A stretch of DNA of 9,116 nt. It comes from a bacterium UBP17_UBA6191. Its GTDB lineage: Bacteria; Muiribacteriota; UBA6191. The notes under the pieces were generated by a model. That model did no database searches and was not told the DNA's origin. It saw only the letters and a list, made by a program, of their open reading frames with translations. Both the position numbers and the translations under genes were made by a program. The stretch spans positions 1-9,116 of the forward strand of contig DITF01000344.1 of assembly GCA_002422125.1 (NCBI GenBank), read 5' to 3'. Shown piece after piece: positions 1 through 7,266 of this stretch (position 1 is its first letter; every line of letters starts with the position of its first letter).

Positions 1-582
1 CAGCACAAGGCTATATTTCGTCTGTACGGGGAAGTTGGTCTGATTGAATATCAGGTCAGAAAAAATTGTAATGTTGCTCTGAGATATCTTGAGAAGTCCA
101 TGGAATTGAGCCAGAGAATGAAGAATGATGACTATAGCAGTGATGATTTGTTCAACCGCCGCTTTTACGGATTGGCAGGGGCCATGTGTAGCTTCAATCA
201 GGGAGATATTCCCACCGCGTTTCGCTTCCATGAATGGTCATTTTTTGAACCGGGGAGTGAGGAGTTTGAGGCCGTGATGCGCCCCCTAAGAGAACAAATA
301 CCCGTACATCTGCGTCCTAAACCGCCCCAACCAAGACCGTCGGGATCTGATCATATCCATGATGAGTTTTGTAATCATGGCCCAGAGCAAAGTGCCGCCC
401 GCCCCGACTCTATTGAAAAGGCCCTAGAAAAACAGGCCCAGGAGGCAAGGGAGCATTTTGTATATCTCATTCCTTCCATTCACCCCATATTTTTTGCAAT
501 TGAATGGCAGACAATCAAGATTCTGTTTATATTATTCATACTTCAGATTGTTTATTTGATCTGGACAAGAGACAAGATTTAA
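1..582 (+). CDS. TPR-like protein with C-terminal membrane anchor (5' end missing)
   Basis: Frame 1 is open from the first base to the TAA at 580-582, so the gene begins upstream of the window; at least 193 residues are present. Two stretches look like tetratricopeptide helical hairpins: about residues 8-37 (LYGEVGLIEY... ALRYLEKSMEL) and about 55-77 (YGLAGAMCSFNQGDIPTAF). A proline-rich spacer (KPPQPRPSG) and a short charged helix (EKALEKQAQEARE) follow. The last 25 or so residues are strongly hydrophobic (IKILFILFILQIVYLIW) and end in TRDKI, which suggests a tail anchor or single membrane helix with a short charged end. The next gene starts 11 bases after its stop, so it is probably the first visible member of the flagellar operon. 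I do not recognise a named family. A role as a membrane-tethered protein-protein interaction factor is inference from TPR-like repeats plus anchor. Confidence 0.6.
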   Translation, partial: QHKAIFRLYGEVGLIEYQVRKNCNVALRYLEKSMELSQRMKNDDYSSDDLFNRRFYGLAGAMCSFNQGDIPTAFRFHEWSFFEPGSEEFEAVMRPLREQIPVHLRPKPPQPRPSGSDHIHDEFCNHGPEQSAARPDSIEKALEKQAQEAREHFVYLIPSIHPIFFAIEWQTIKILFILFILQIVYLIWTRDKI

Positions 583-593
583 TAAGGAGTACT

Positions 594-911
594 ATGTTGA
601 ACGAAAAATTTCGTGAGTTGTTTTATTTTGGCTTGGGTTCAGCATCTCTAGCTAAAGATGTAGCTTCTGACTTTGTCGATGAGATGATTCGGGCTGGTAA
701 GGCCCAGCAGGATCAAAGAGAATCCCTTTTACAGGAAATGACGGATAAGGCCAAAGCCTCCCAGGCCGAGATGGAGAAGGTAATTCGCGAGAAAATTGAG
801 ACCGTTGCCCGGGAACTTCAGCTTGTGCCAGCCCGTGACCTAACTGCTCTGGAAAAGAGAATTCAGGCTGTAGAAGCTGAGTTGCAGGCACTAAAACAAG
901 AGAAGTCGTGA
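594..911 (+). CDS. PhaF/phasin-like small coiled-coil protein
   Basis: The product is 105 residues. The ATG at 594 is chosen because AAGGAG (584-589) lies 4 bases upstream; an in-frame ATG at 504 would overlap the previous gene by 79 bases and lacks such a site. The N-terminus (LFYFGLGSASLAKDV) is the short hydrophobic, glycine-containing segment typical of the 'polyhydroxyalkanoate synthesis regulator phasin' group (COG3937/PhaF-like). It is followed by a long charged helix (about 30-75), a break with VPARDLTALEKRI (78-90) and a C-terminal LE/LQAL heptad-like coiled coil. This order fits that family well. The name is historical: there is no polyhydroxyalkanoate gene here, and the placement before flbD, with a 3-base overlap, suggests a structural or scaffolding role alongside the flagellar genes. 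That role is inference. Confidence 0.7.
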   Translation: MLNEKFRELFYFGLGSASLAKDVASDFVDEMIRAGKAQQDQRESLLQEMTDKAKASQAEMEKVIREKIETVARELQLVPARDLTALEKRIQAVEAELQALKQEKS

Positions 912-1120
912 TTTCACTACACCGATTTAATGGAATCGAATTCTACCTGAATGCCGATCAGGTCAAGCTCGTAGAGTCTATCCCAGACAGTTGTATTACA
1001 CTTTTGAATGGAGAGAAGTATCTCGTTTTAGAATCCATACCTGAAATTATCCAGAAAATAGTCGATTATAAGTATATGACGACTCATGGGTTTCATAGTG
1101 TGAAGCCAATTCTGGAGTAA
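908..1120 (+). CDS. flbD: FlbD family flagellar protein
   Basis: The product is 70 residues starting at GTG 908, within the end of the previous gene (GTGA overlap, 908-911), which implies translational coupling. The sequence begins ISLHRFNGIEFYLNADQV, continues with VESIPDSCITLLNGEKYLV (about 24-42) and ends with ESIPEIIQKIVDYK. This matches the FlbD family pattern of a small protein with an L-x-R-x-N-G start, an I-E-x-x-P-D-x-x-I-T-L core and a Y-x-V-x-E-S segment. FlbD proteins of this type are small cytoplasmic proteins encoded directly before motA in spirochaetes, clostridia and deltaproteobacteria-like bacteria. They should not be confused with the Caulobacter sigma-54 activator also called FlbD. 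Their exact function is poorly defined. The motA start lies 5 bases downstream. Confidence 0.88.
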   Translation: MISLHRFNGIEFYLNADQVKLVESIPDSCITLLNGEKYLVLESIPEIIQKIVDYKYMTTHGFHSVKPILE

Positions 1121-1125
1121 AAGGT

Positions 1126-1932
1126 ATGAAGAAAGACATAGCAACAACCGTTGGTCTCCTCTTGTCCGTATGTTTTGTGGGATTGGGAATGGTGGGCTTC
1201 CCCCCAGATATGGCAAAGGTGGCAGCCTTTGTGGACGGTCCCTCTATCCTGATTGTATTGGGGGGAACTCTTGCATCTGTGTTTGTGAACTTTACGCTGG
1301 ATGACATCAAACGCATCCCTAGCGTAATTGGACAGGCTTTTCAGATGATTGATCAGAATCCGATTGATATTATTCGTCTTCTGGTAGAGTTTGCAGAGAA
1401 GGCGAGACGAGAGGGACTCCTGTCTTTGGAAGAAGATGTGGAAAAGGTTAACAATGCCTTTATCAAAAAAGGGGTCCAGTTGGTGATTGACGGAACGGAT
1501 CCTGGTTTGGTGAAGGATATTCTGACAGCCGAGATGGAGCAGGTAGACGCTCGTCACAAAGGCGGTATGAAAATCGTCAATTGTTTTTCAACCTTTGGTC
1601 CAGCCTTTGGAATGATTGGTACCCTAGTGGGGCTGATTCTGATGCTAGGAAACCTAAGTGATCCATCGTCTTTAGGGCCAGCTATGGCGGTTGCTTTGAT
1701 TACAACCATGTACGGTGCGATGCTATCCAACATGATTACTATTCCCATGGAAAGAAACCTTGAAGTAAAGAACAATATGGAGATTTTGATCTATACAATC
1801 TCGATTCAAGGTCTTTTATCGATTCAGGCTGGGGACAATCCTCGAATCGTGGAAGAACGATTAAAAGCATATCTTTCCCCTGCAGCTCGTAAGATCATGT
1901 CAGCAAAAACTGCCGATACGGATGAGGAATAA
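1126..1932 (+). CDS. motA: flagellar motor stator protein MotA (PomA-like)
   Basis: The 268-residue product is the usual MotA length. GGAG (1114-1117) precedes the ATG by 8 bases. Four hydrophobic segments are visible: about 7-25, 34-55, 153-174 and 185-207. MotA forms the pentameric ring around a MotB dimer and converts ion flow into torque on FliG. The cytoplasmic torque loop carries ARREGLLSLEED, in which Arg94 and Glu102 correspond to E. coli Arg90 and Glu98. Prolines at 159 (FGPAFG) and 207 (TIPMER) match E. coli Pro173 and Pro222. Thr166 (GMIGTLVGL) and Thr193/Thr194 (ALITTMYGAM) are in the positions of PomA Thr158 and Thr185/Thr186, which line the sodium path, so sodium coupling is likely though not proven. 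Only one MotA is encoded for the two MotB genes that follow. Confidence 0.95.
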   Translation: MKKDIATTVGLLLSVCFVGLGMVGFPPDMAKVAAFVDGPSILIVLGGTLASVFVNFTLDDIKRIPSVIGQAFQMIDQNPIDIIRLLVEFAEKARREGLLSLEEDVEKVNNAFIKKGVQLVIDGTDPGLVKDILTAEMEQVDARHKGGMKIVNCFSTFGPAFGMIGTLVGLILMLGNLSDPSSLGPAMAVALITTMYGAMLSNMITIPMERNLEVKNNMEILIYTISIQGLLSIQAGDNPRIVEERLKAYLSPAARKIMSAKTADTDEE

Positions 1933-1935
1933 AAG

Positions 1936-3240
1936 ATGTCAAAGTGTGTGGAATGTCCTCCCGAAGGCGCTCCCGGATGGATGGTCACCTATGGTGATCT
2001 GATGACCCTTTTATTATGTTTTTTTGTGTTGCTGTTTTCATTTTCAAGCCTCGATGTCGTGGTAATGATGTCCTTAAAAAAGACATTTACTGGGGCGTAT
2101 GGATTGATGCAGGGCCATTCGGCAATTGATGGGGTAGGAGTATCACAACTACCCCAAAAATATTCATCCAAGCTTTTTGACATGGCTATGGAAAAAGTCA
2201 GAAGAGCCAAGTCGGACAAGTTCCCAAGGGAGAGGCTTCAGTTCTTGAATTCTATGGAGATTGAAATGGATCGAGCCATTGGCATGATTCAAACTGCTAT
2301 CGAGGCAGGTCCCAACAATCTGGACCAACTGGATAATCTGAAAACCACAGTTCAGGAAAAAGTGGAAGATGACTCGACCATGGAGTCTAATGCTACCGAA
2401 GATAGGGTTTCGGTGCGTGATTACATGGCAAAAACTATTGATCCAATGACTCAGGAGTCAATCAGTGAGCGAGAGGAGTTAAAGCTTGCCGTAGCTCCAG
2501 CCGATGTCGCGGCTCAAAAGAAGCACAACGATGTTCAGCAACAAAGAAGTTACTCCAATGAGCCAGTGTCCAAAGTTTTGCTGGCACGGGGCGATGAGCA
2601 TTTGCAAAATTCAGGAGATGCTTCCCGTAACCGTAAGTTGGTGGGACGAAACATGCCTAGTTCTGGAAATCCTGGAGAAAATGAACTTGAGGATCTAGCT
2701 ACGGGACAAAAGCTCAAGGATTTGCAAAGAATGGACAGGATTGACGGGAAGGGTTCCAAAAAACGCTTTGATTATCCTGTTCCGCGCAAAGAGTTTTCAA
2801 CGGCGGATCAAATTAATGTGTCCGGCGAGGTTCGCGAGTCTCAAAGCGATGCCAACCGTAGTGTGCAGACTTCGGTGATTCTTGATACAGATGAGATATT
2901 TTATCGCAAGACAGCCAGTATTAAAGCGGATGAGCTGACAGAGTTACGACTGCGAGGAGTGGTTGAATTATTGTTAGCTAATTTGGGACAGGGTTATTTT
3001 CAGATTGAAAGTTATACCGATTCACAAAGGCCATCGGAAAGATTTAGAAATAACAGAGAATTGACTTTGGCAATGTCCATAGCTTTGATTGAGGTCTTGC
3101 AAAGGCTTGAGCCAAGATTTAAGCCTTCATCGTTTGCGGCTGTGGGCTGGGGCGATGCTAAAGGTAACACAGATACCCAAAAGCGTTCCTTTCGTCCTGA
3201 AAATCGTATTGAAATCAGGTTTATCAAGCCCAAGTTTTAA
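1936..3240 (+). CDS. motB: MotB paralogue 1, long linker, atypical OmpA-like domain
   Basis: The product has 434 residues, against about 260-330 for most MotB/PomB proteins. GAGGA (1924-1928) lies inside the end of motA, 7 bases before the ATG. The N-terminus has a CxxC-P-P motif (Cys4, Cys7) and one membrane helix (about 22-38) with the ion-binding aspartate at Asp21 (TYGDLMTLLLC). Cys28 sits where PomB has Cys31. A helical region follows (about 74-125), then a long polar, probably disordered linker (about 126-310). The C-terminal OmpA-like domain (about 312-432) has TDS (Asp362), N-x-E-L (373-376) and a terminal NRIEIRF. The arginine expected after the N-x-E-L motif (…SxxRA) is methionine here (Met380), so peptidoglycan binding may be weak or lost. 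The region straight after the helix (VVVMMS) is also unusually hydrophobic for a plug. It probably pairs with the upstream MotA and either itself or MotB2. Confidence 0.9.
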   Translation: MSKCVECPPEGAPGWMVTYGDLMTLLLCFFVLLFSFSSLDVVVMMSLKKTFTGAYGLMQGHSAIDGVGVSQLPQKYSSKLFDMAMEKVRRAKSDKFPRERLQFLNSMEIEMDRAIGMIQTAIEAGPNNLDQLDNLKTTVQEKVEDDSTMESNATEDRVSVRDYMAKTIDPMTQESISEREELKLAVAPADVAAQKKHNDVQQQRSYSNEPVSKVLLARGDEHLQNSGDASRNRKLVGRNMPSSGNPGENELEDLATGQKLKDLQRMDRIDGKGSKKRFDYPVPRKEFSTADQINVSGEVRESQSDANRSVQTSVILDTDEIFYRKTASIKADELTELRLRGVVELLLANLGQGYFQIESYTDSQRPSERFRNNRELTLAMSIALIEVLQRLEPRFKPSSFAAVGWGDAKGNTDTQKRSFRPENRIEIRFIKPKF

Positions 3241-3252
3241 CTGGAGAGTGTC

Positions 3253-4476
3253 ATGTCCAAATGTCAAGAATGTCCTCCCGAAGGTGCCCCAGGATGGATG
3301 GTTACCTATGGTGATTTGATGACTCTGCTTTTGTGCTTTTTTGTACTGTTGTTTTCCTTTTCCTCTTTAGATAAAAAGCAGTTTGAAACCATGAAGGACA
3401 CGATGACGGCAGCGTTTGGGGTCATGTCAGGGTCCTCGACCAGTATGGGCAGTGGGATTGCCAGAAAAACTCAAAAACTGGTAGACAAATCGTTTGATCA
3501 GGCCGTAAGTGAAGTTTTGATTGAAGTTAAGGATAAACAAACTCCTAAAGAGAGATTGATTTTAAAAAAGCAAATGGTAATGGAGGCTTCCAAAGCCCTT
3601 AAGCTGATTGGTGAGGAAAAACGCGAGGTAGAGAGGATCGTTCATCAACTGGAGGAACCAAGATCGGTGACAAACCGTCGCCGCGACAATCGATCGATTG
3701 TGCAGCAGGAGACACAGCAGGATGAAACACCAAAAAATCAATCCGAAGAAAATCTGGAGTTTGCGGCATCCTCACATAACCGTGAGGAACTGGAAACCGC
3801 AAAACAGCAAGTAGAGCCAATGCATGCTAAAGGCGATTCATTTAGTCCTAACCGTTCTGATAACACCCAGCAGGATGTCTCAGCCGGTCGAGACCAGGTT
3901 TTATTGGAAAACACGGGGCGGCAACGAACTCGTGATATGCTGTCAGGTAGAAATCGTCCTTTAGAAGGTCAACAGGACAAGGAGTTGAGGCGTTCTGAGG
4001 ACAGAAACTTTGATTTTAAGCGGCCTTCCAATATGATGGAAACAATGGAAGAGTACCAGACGCTGGCGGGCCTGATTAAGTTGGCTCCTCATGATGCTTC
4101 TCATGCCCTGTTTCATTTGGAAACCAGTCTTTTGTTTGAAGAAAATGGAGTGGAGTTAAGAGAATTGGCCAAAGAAATGGTGTACAGGTTGTTTCGTCAG
4201 AAATATATGGAAGATGATGCCGTGATTTTTCAGGTGGAAGCACATACGGATTTTAGTTTTATTGCTTCCGAGAGATATCCAAGTGCGTGGCATCTTGCTT
4301 CTGCAAGAGCTCAAGCCGTGATAGACTTCTTATTGGAAGAAGATCAGAGATTTGACCCGTCCAGGTTTGCTGTAGTCAGTTTTGGTGCTTGGCAGCCAAA
4401 ATATCGGTATCAGCCAGGACAGACAAAATTGCCTCAAAACAGTCGTCTGGAAGTCAGAACCATTCGGGAACCTTAA
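3253..4476 (+). CDS. motB: MotB paralogue 2, long linker, more canonical peptidoglycan-binding domain
   Basis: The product has 407 residues. GGAGAG (3243-3248) lies 4 bases before the ATG, and the gene starts 12 bases after MotB1. Residues 1-40 match MotB1 at 39 of 40 positions (only residue 5 differs, Gln for Val), including Cys4, Cys7, Asp21 and Cys28. The plug (KKQFETMKDTMTAAFGVM, 41-58) is more typical of PomB than that of MotB1. A helical segment (about 74-125) aligns with MotB1, followed by a Gln/Glu/Arg/Asn-rich linker (about 130-270). The OmpA-like domain (about 284-403) has HTD (Asp333) and the paired arginine Arg352 (LASARAQAV), so both peptidoglycan-contact residues known from OmpA-type domains are kept. 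The late NRR motif is NSR (396-398). It anchors the stator to the cell wall. Its close neighbour MotB1 suggests either a hetero-dimeric stator or two exchangeable stators. Confidence 0.92.
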   Translation: MSKCQECPPEGAPGWMVTYGDLMTLLLCFFVLLFSFSSLDKKQFETMKDTMTAAFGVMSGSSTSMGSGIARKTQKLVDKSFDQAVSEVLIEVKDKQTPKERLILKKQMVMEASKALKLIGEEKREVERIVHQLEEPRSVTNRRRDNRSIVQQETQQDETPKNQSEENLEFAASSHNREELETAKQQVEPMHAKGDSFSPNRSDNTQQDVSAGRDQVLLENTGRQRTRDMLSGRNRPLEGQQDKELRRSEDRNFDFKRPSNMMETMEEYQTLAGLIKLAPHDASHALFHLETSLLFEENGVELRELAKEMVYRLFRQKYMEDDAVIFQVEAHTDFSFIASERYPSAWHLASARAQAVIDFLLEEDQRFDPSRFAVVSFGAWQPKYRYQPGQTKLPQNSRLEVRTIREP

Positions 4477-4491
4477 GGTTAGGAGATTAAC

Positions 4492-5079
4492 ATGGCAGCC
4501 AATGAATATGATGAAGAATCCAAGTCCGGGTCTTCGGGTGCGTCTAAAATAGATTTTGCGGCTTACTGGCTGGTGTATCAGGAGCTACCTTGGAAGGATC
4601 CCAAAAAAATTGCTGTCACTGCGGCCGTTGTTTTTATCCTGTTGGTGCCTTTGAACTGGATGTTTGGGGGCTCATCATCCACAGCCGTGCCGGGAGTGAA
4701 TGCCGAAATTATGGCGGCATCCACGGTTCCTGCTATTGCTTATGTTCCCTTGAATTCAGGGAAGTCCACTGAATTTATGGCTACAATTAATGAACAGGAT
4801 AAGATTCTGACTTTTGCAGCGGTTCTTGGAATTGAAAAAGAAGATCTTCGCGCCGATGTTGAAATGAGTATGGCTCCCCTATTATCTGAGGTTCTACGGT
4901 TTATGTCTGACAAAACCAGAGATGAAATTCTGGAAATGATTCGCGATGAGGAAGGCCGGGAAAGAGGAAGGCTTCTGAGCCGACTGAATCAAGTATTAGC
5001 AGCCCGAGGGGTTAATCTTGAGGCCAAGGGAATGGTTGTTTCCATAAGTTTCACCAGATATTTTTTCCCCCCCATGTAA
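4492..5079 (+). CDS. fliL: FliL family protein 1 (stator-linked copy)
   Basis: The product has 195 residues. AGGAG (4481-4485) is 6 bases before the ATG, and the gene follows motB2 by 15 bases. The layout is a cytoplasmic tail rich in Ser/Glu/Gly (1-38), one membrane helix (about 40-58, IAVTAAVVFILLVPLNWMF) and a periplasmic domain. The domain has an ADVEMSMAPLLSEVL strand-helix, FMSDKTRDEIL (137-147), a helix with RLLSRLNQVL (160-169) and an end strand SISFTRYFF. These are the FliL C-terminal landmarks (…S-x-K-T-x-x-E-L/I… …I-N-x-x-L… …V-x-F-T-x-F). FliL is a single-span membrane protein that surrounds stator units and supports torque and stator stability. Family similarity is moderate rather than strong, as is common for FliL. 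The final codons run through a T6C7 tract (5061-5073), and the stop directly abuts the stop of the antisense mog gene. Confidence 0.8.
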   Translation: MAANEYDEESKSGSSGASKIDFAAYWLVYQELPWKDPKKIAVTAAVVFILLVPLNWMFGGSSSTAVPGVNAEIMAASTVPAIAYVPLNSGKSTEFMATINEQDKILTFAAVLGIEKEDLRADVEMSMAPLLSEVLRFMSDKTRDEILEMIRDEEGRERGRLLSRLNQVLAARGVNLEAKGMVVSISFTRYFFPPM

Positions 5080-5613
<534 letters not shown>

Positions 5614-5645
5614 TTCAATAGTCTAGCAAAACCTCATGGAAATGC

Positions 5646-5673
5646 GAAAGTTTCGTGCACTTCAAGACGATAC
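5646..5673 (+). promoter_or_regulatory. candidate sigma-28 (FliA) promoter for fliL2-fliM-fliN-fliO
   Basis: GAAAGTTT (5646-5653) matches 7 of 8 bases of the sigma-28 -35 element TAAAGTTT. GACGATAC (5666-5673) matches 6 of 8 bases of the -10 element GCCGATAA. The spacer is 12 bases against the usual 11. It lies in the 86 bp divergent gap between mog and fliL2, in the right direction, with the fliL2 ribosome site starting 14 bases after the -10 box. The location, just where flagellar transcription must restart, strengthens the match. Assignment is by consensus only. Confidence 0.5.
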
Positions 5674-5699
5674 CTGATGCATAGGCAAAGGAGAGGCTT

Positions 5700-6245
5700 G
5701 TGGCAGATGATGCAGCCGCCCAGGAACAATCGGGAAGTAATCGGGCACCATTACTGGTGATATTTTTGTTTGTTGTGATTGTAATCCTGATCACAGTAAT
5801 TGTTTCCATGTATATAAGCTATAGTCTTACCACCATGGTGGCAAACCGTCCTATGCAAGAGCAGTATGTGTTTGAGGAAGAGCAAAAGACGGAAGCTTAT
5901 ATCCCGTTTGAGGGAGAAACCAAGGGTAGTGGGATCATGGCCTACATCCGCACTGGTGCGGAGCAGACTTCATTGACTGTGAAAATTGACCTGAGCGTTG
6001 GGGTGTCCCGCCTCAGTCTACAGCCAATACTACAAGTTAATATTGCGCCTTTGCAGGACAGGGTTCTGGCGTATTTTTCTGACAAGACCAAAGAAGATGT
6101 GATCTATTTGTTTCAGAGAAAGGTGTTAGGCGAGGAACTGAAAGAAATCCTGAATGCCATTCTGGAAAAGGATTTGCAAGTGCCAAAAACCAGCGGTCGG
6201 ATCACAAGTGTACATGTAACCACTCTCACATTTCAGAGTCTATAG
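5700..6245 (+). CDS. fliL: FliL family protein 2 (switch-linked copy)
   Basis: The product has 181 residues, starting at GTG 5700 behind a strong AAAGGAGAGG (5687-5696). A short cytoplasmic tail (1-16) leads to one long hydrophobic helix (about 17-41, rich in I/V/F). The periplasmic domain begins IMAYIRTGAEQTSLTVKIDL, continues QVNIAPLQDRVLAYFSDKTKEDV (112-133), has a helix EELKEILNAIL (145-155) and ends with a VHVTTLTF strand. The order and the SDKT motif (127-130) also occur in FliL1 (SDKT 139-142), so the two are paralogues, but overall identity is low. It sits directly before fliM, the classical fliL position. The stop TAG (6243-6245) lies within the fliM Shine-Dalgarno site, so the two genes are tightly coupled. 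Confidence 0.82.
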   Translation: MADDAAAQEQSGSNRAPLLVIFLFVVIVILITVIVSMYISYSLTTMVANRPMQEQYVFEEEQKTEAYIPFEGETKGSGIMAYIRTGAEQTSLTVKIDLSVGVSRLSLQPILQVNIAPLQDRVLAYFSDKTKEDVIYLFQRKVLGEELKEILNAILEKDLQVPKTSGRITSVHVTTLTFQSL

Positions 6246-6255
6246 GAGGAACATT

Positions 6256-7266
6256 GTGTCTGATGATTTAATGTCTCAAGCAGCCATTGATGATCTTCTG
6301 AATACTCTGCACGATGGCGGTGGTGATGGAGATGGAGAAGGCGGGGGAGTTTCGGTCAGCGGTGGGAAATACCGCATCAAACTGTATGACTTTAAGCGAC
6401 AAACCAAGTTTGCCAAAGACCAGTTACGAACTCTGCAGCATATCCATGAAAATTTCCAGAGAAGTATAACCACCTTTTTTTCTACCCAGCTTAGATATCT
6501 GGTCAATATGCGAATTGCTTCTCAGGACCAGATAACCTATGAAGAGTATATCCGCTCTGTGGATAATCCCTCACTTTTATGTGTGTTTAACCTTGGCACT
6601 TTGGAGGGCAAGGGAATTTTTGAGATGAATCTGGAGCTAGCCTTTGCTGTTTTGGACAGGCTATTGGGCGGCATTGGAGACTCAAAACAGGATAAAAGGA
6701 AGTTGACAGAAATTGAAGAAGCCGTAATGGCAAAAATTATGCAGAGGGTTTTGCAGGAGTTGAATGAGGCCTGGTCCTCAGTCGTACCTCTTGAGCCACA
6801 ATTTTCCCAGTTTGAGTCCAATCCAAGTTTTACACAGATTGTACCTCCAACGGATATGGTGCTTCTGATTACATTTGAGATGAGCATCAATAATGTAGAA
6901 GGCATTATGAATTTGTGTTTGCCGTATTTTTCTCTTGAGCCAATTGCCACCAAACTATCTGCTACCCAATGGTACGCGGTACAGCGGTCCGAGCATATGG
7001 AAGAGTCAATGGAAATCATTGATGAGAGGCTTCGTTCCATGCATACGATTCTACGGGTGGAACTGGGTAAGTCTGAACTGACTTATGCAGAGCTTCTTAG
7101 AATCCAGGTGGGGGATGTAGTGAAACTCAAGTCTAAGCCCAACCAGGAAGTGGGGCTTTATGTCGGAGATGAGGTTAAATTTAAGGGGCTACCCGGTATT
7201 TCTGGAAAAAAACTGGCTGTAACCGTCACTCGGGTGATGGAGGGTAAAGGAAGAGATAATGAGTGA
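6256..7266 (+). CDS. fliM: flagellar motor switch protein FliM
   Basis: The product has 336 residues, the usual FliM size. AGGAGG (6244-6249) is 6 bases before GTG 6256; an ATG five codons further in (6271) is a weaker alternative. FliM is the middle C-ring protein that binds CheY-P, FliG and FliN. The N-terminal CheY-binding segment reads MSQAAIDDLLNTL, with the usual S-Q-x-x-I-D-x-L-L frame but Ala-Ala where Glu-Glu is common. A Gly/Asp-rich hinge follows (about 21-36). The central CheC-like domain (about 40-230) starts YDFKRQTKFAKDQLRTLQHIHENF and contains the FliG-binding GGxG motif at Gly138-Gly141 (LLGGIGD). The SpoA/FliN-like C-terminal domain spans about 256-328 (ILRVELGKSELTYAELLRIQVGDVV region). 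The end overlaps fliN by 8 bases. Confidence 0.97.
   Translation: MSDDLMSQAAIDDLLNTLHDGGGDGDGEGGGVSVSGGKYRIKLYDFKRQTKFAKDQLRTLQHIHENFQRSITTFFSTQLRYLVNMRIASQDQITYEEYIRSVDNPSLLCVFNLGTLEGKGIFEMNLELAFAVLDRLLGGIGDSKQDKRKLTEIEEAVMAKIMQRVLQELNEAWSSVVPLEPQFSQFESNPSFTQIVPPTDMVLLITFEMSINNVEGIMNLCLPYFSLEPIATKLSATQWYAVQRSEHMEESMEIIDERLRSMHTILRVELGKSELTYAELLRIQVGDVVKLKSKPNQEVGLYVGDEVKFKGLPGISGKKLAVTVTRVMEGKGRDNE

Noticed and set aside
504..593. Longer start (ATG 504) for the PhaF-like gene
   Set aside because: It would overlap the upstream gene by 79 bases with no Shine-Dalgarno site, and the added residues do not resemble the family, while ATG 594 has AAGGAG 4 bases before it.
1093..1557. 154-codon open frame on the minus strand inside motA
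   Set aside because: It lies antisense to clear MotA sequence and shows no recognisable domain.
1912..1919. GCCGATAC near the end of motA as a sigma-28 -10 box for motB1
   Set aside because: No matching -35 box lies 15-16 bases upstream, and motB1 is only 3 bases after motA with its own ribosome site.
1936..4476. Recent tandem duplication or assembly artefact producing the two motB genes
   Set aside because: Nearly half of the codons in the shared 40-residue start differ synonymously and the rest of the genes are very different, so these are real, old paralogues.
6537..7040. 167-codon open frame on the minus strand inside fliM
   Set aside because: It is antisense to a highly conserved gene, with no ribosome site and a composition typical of a shadow frame.
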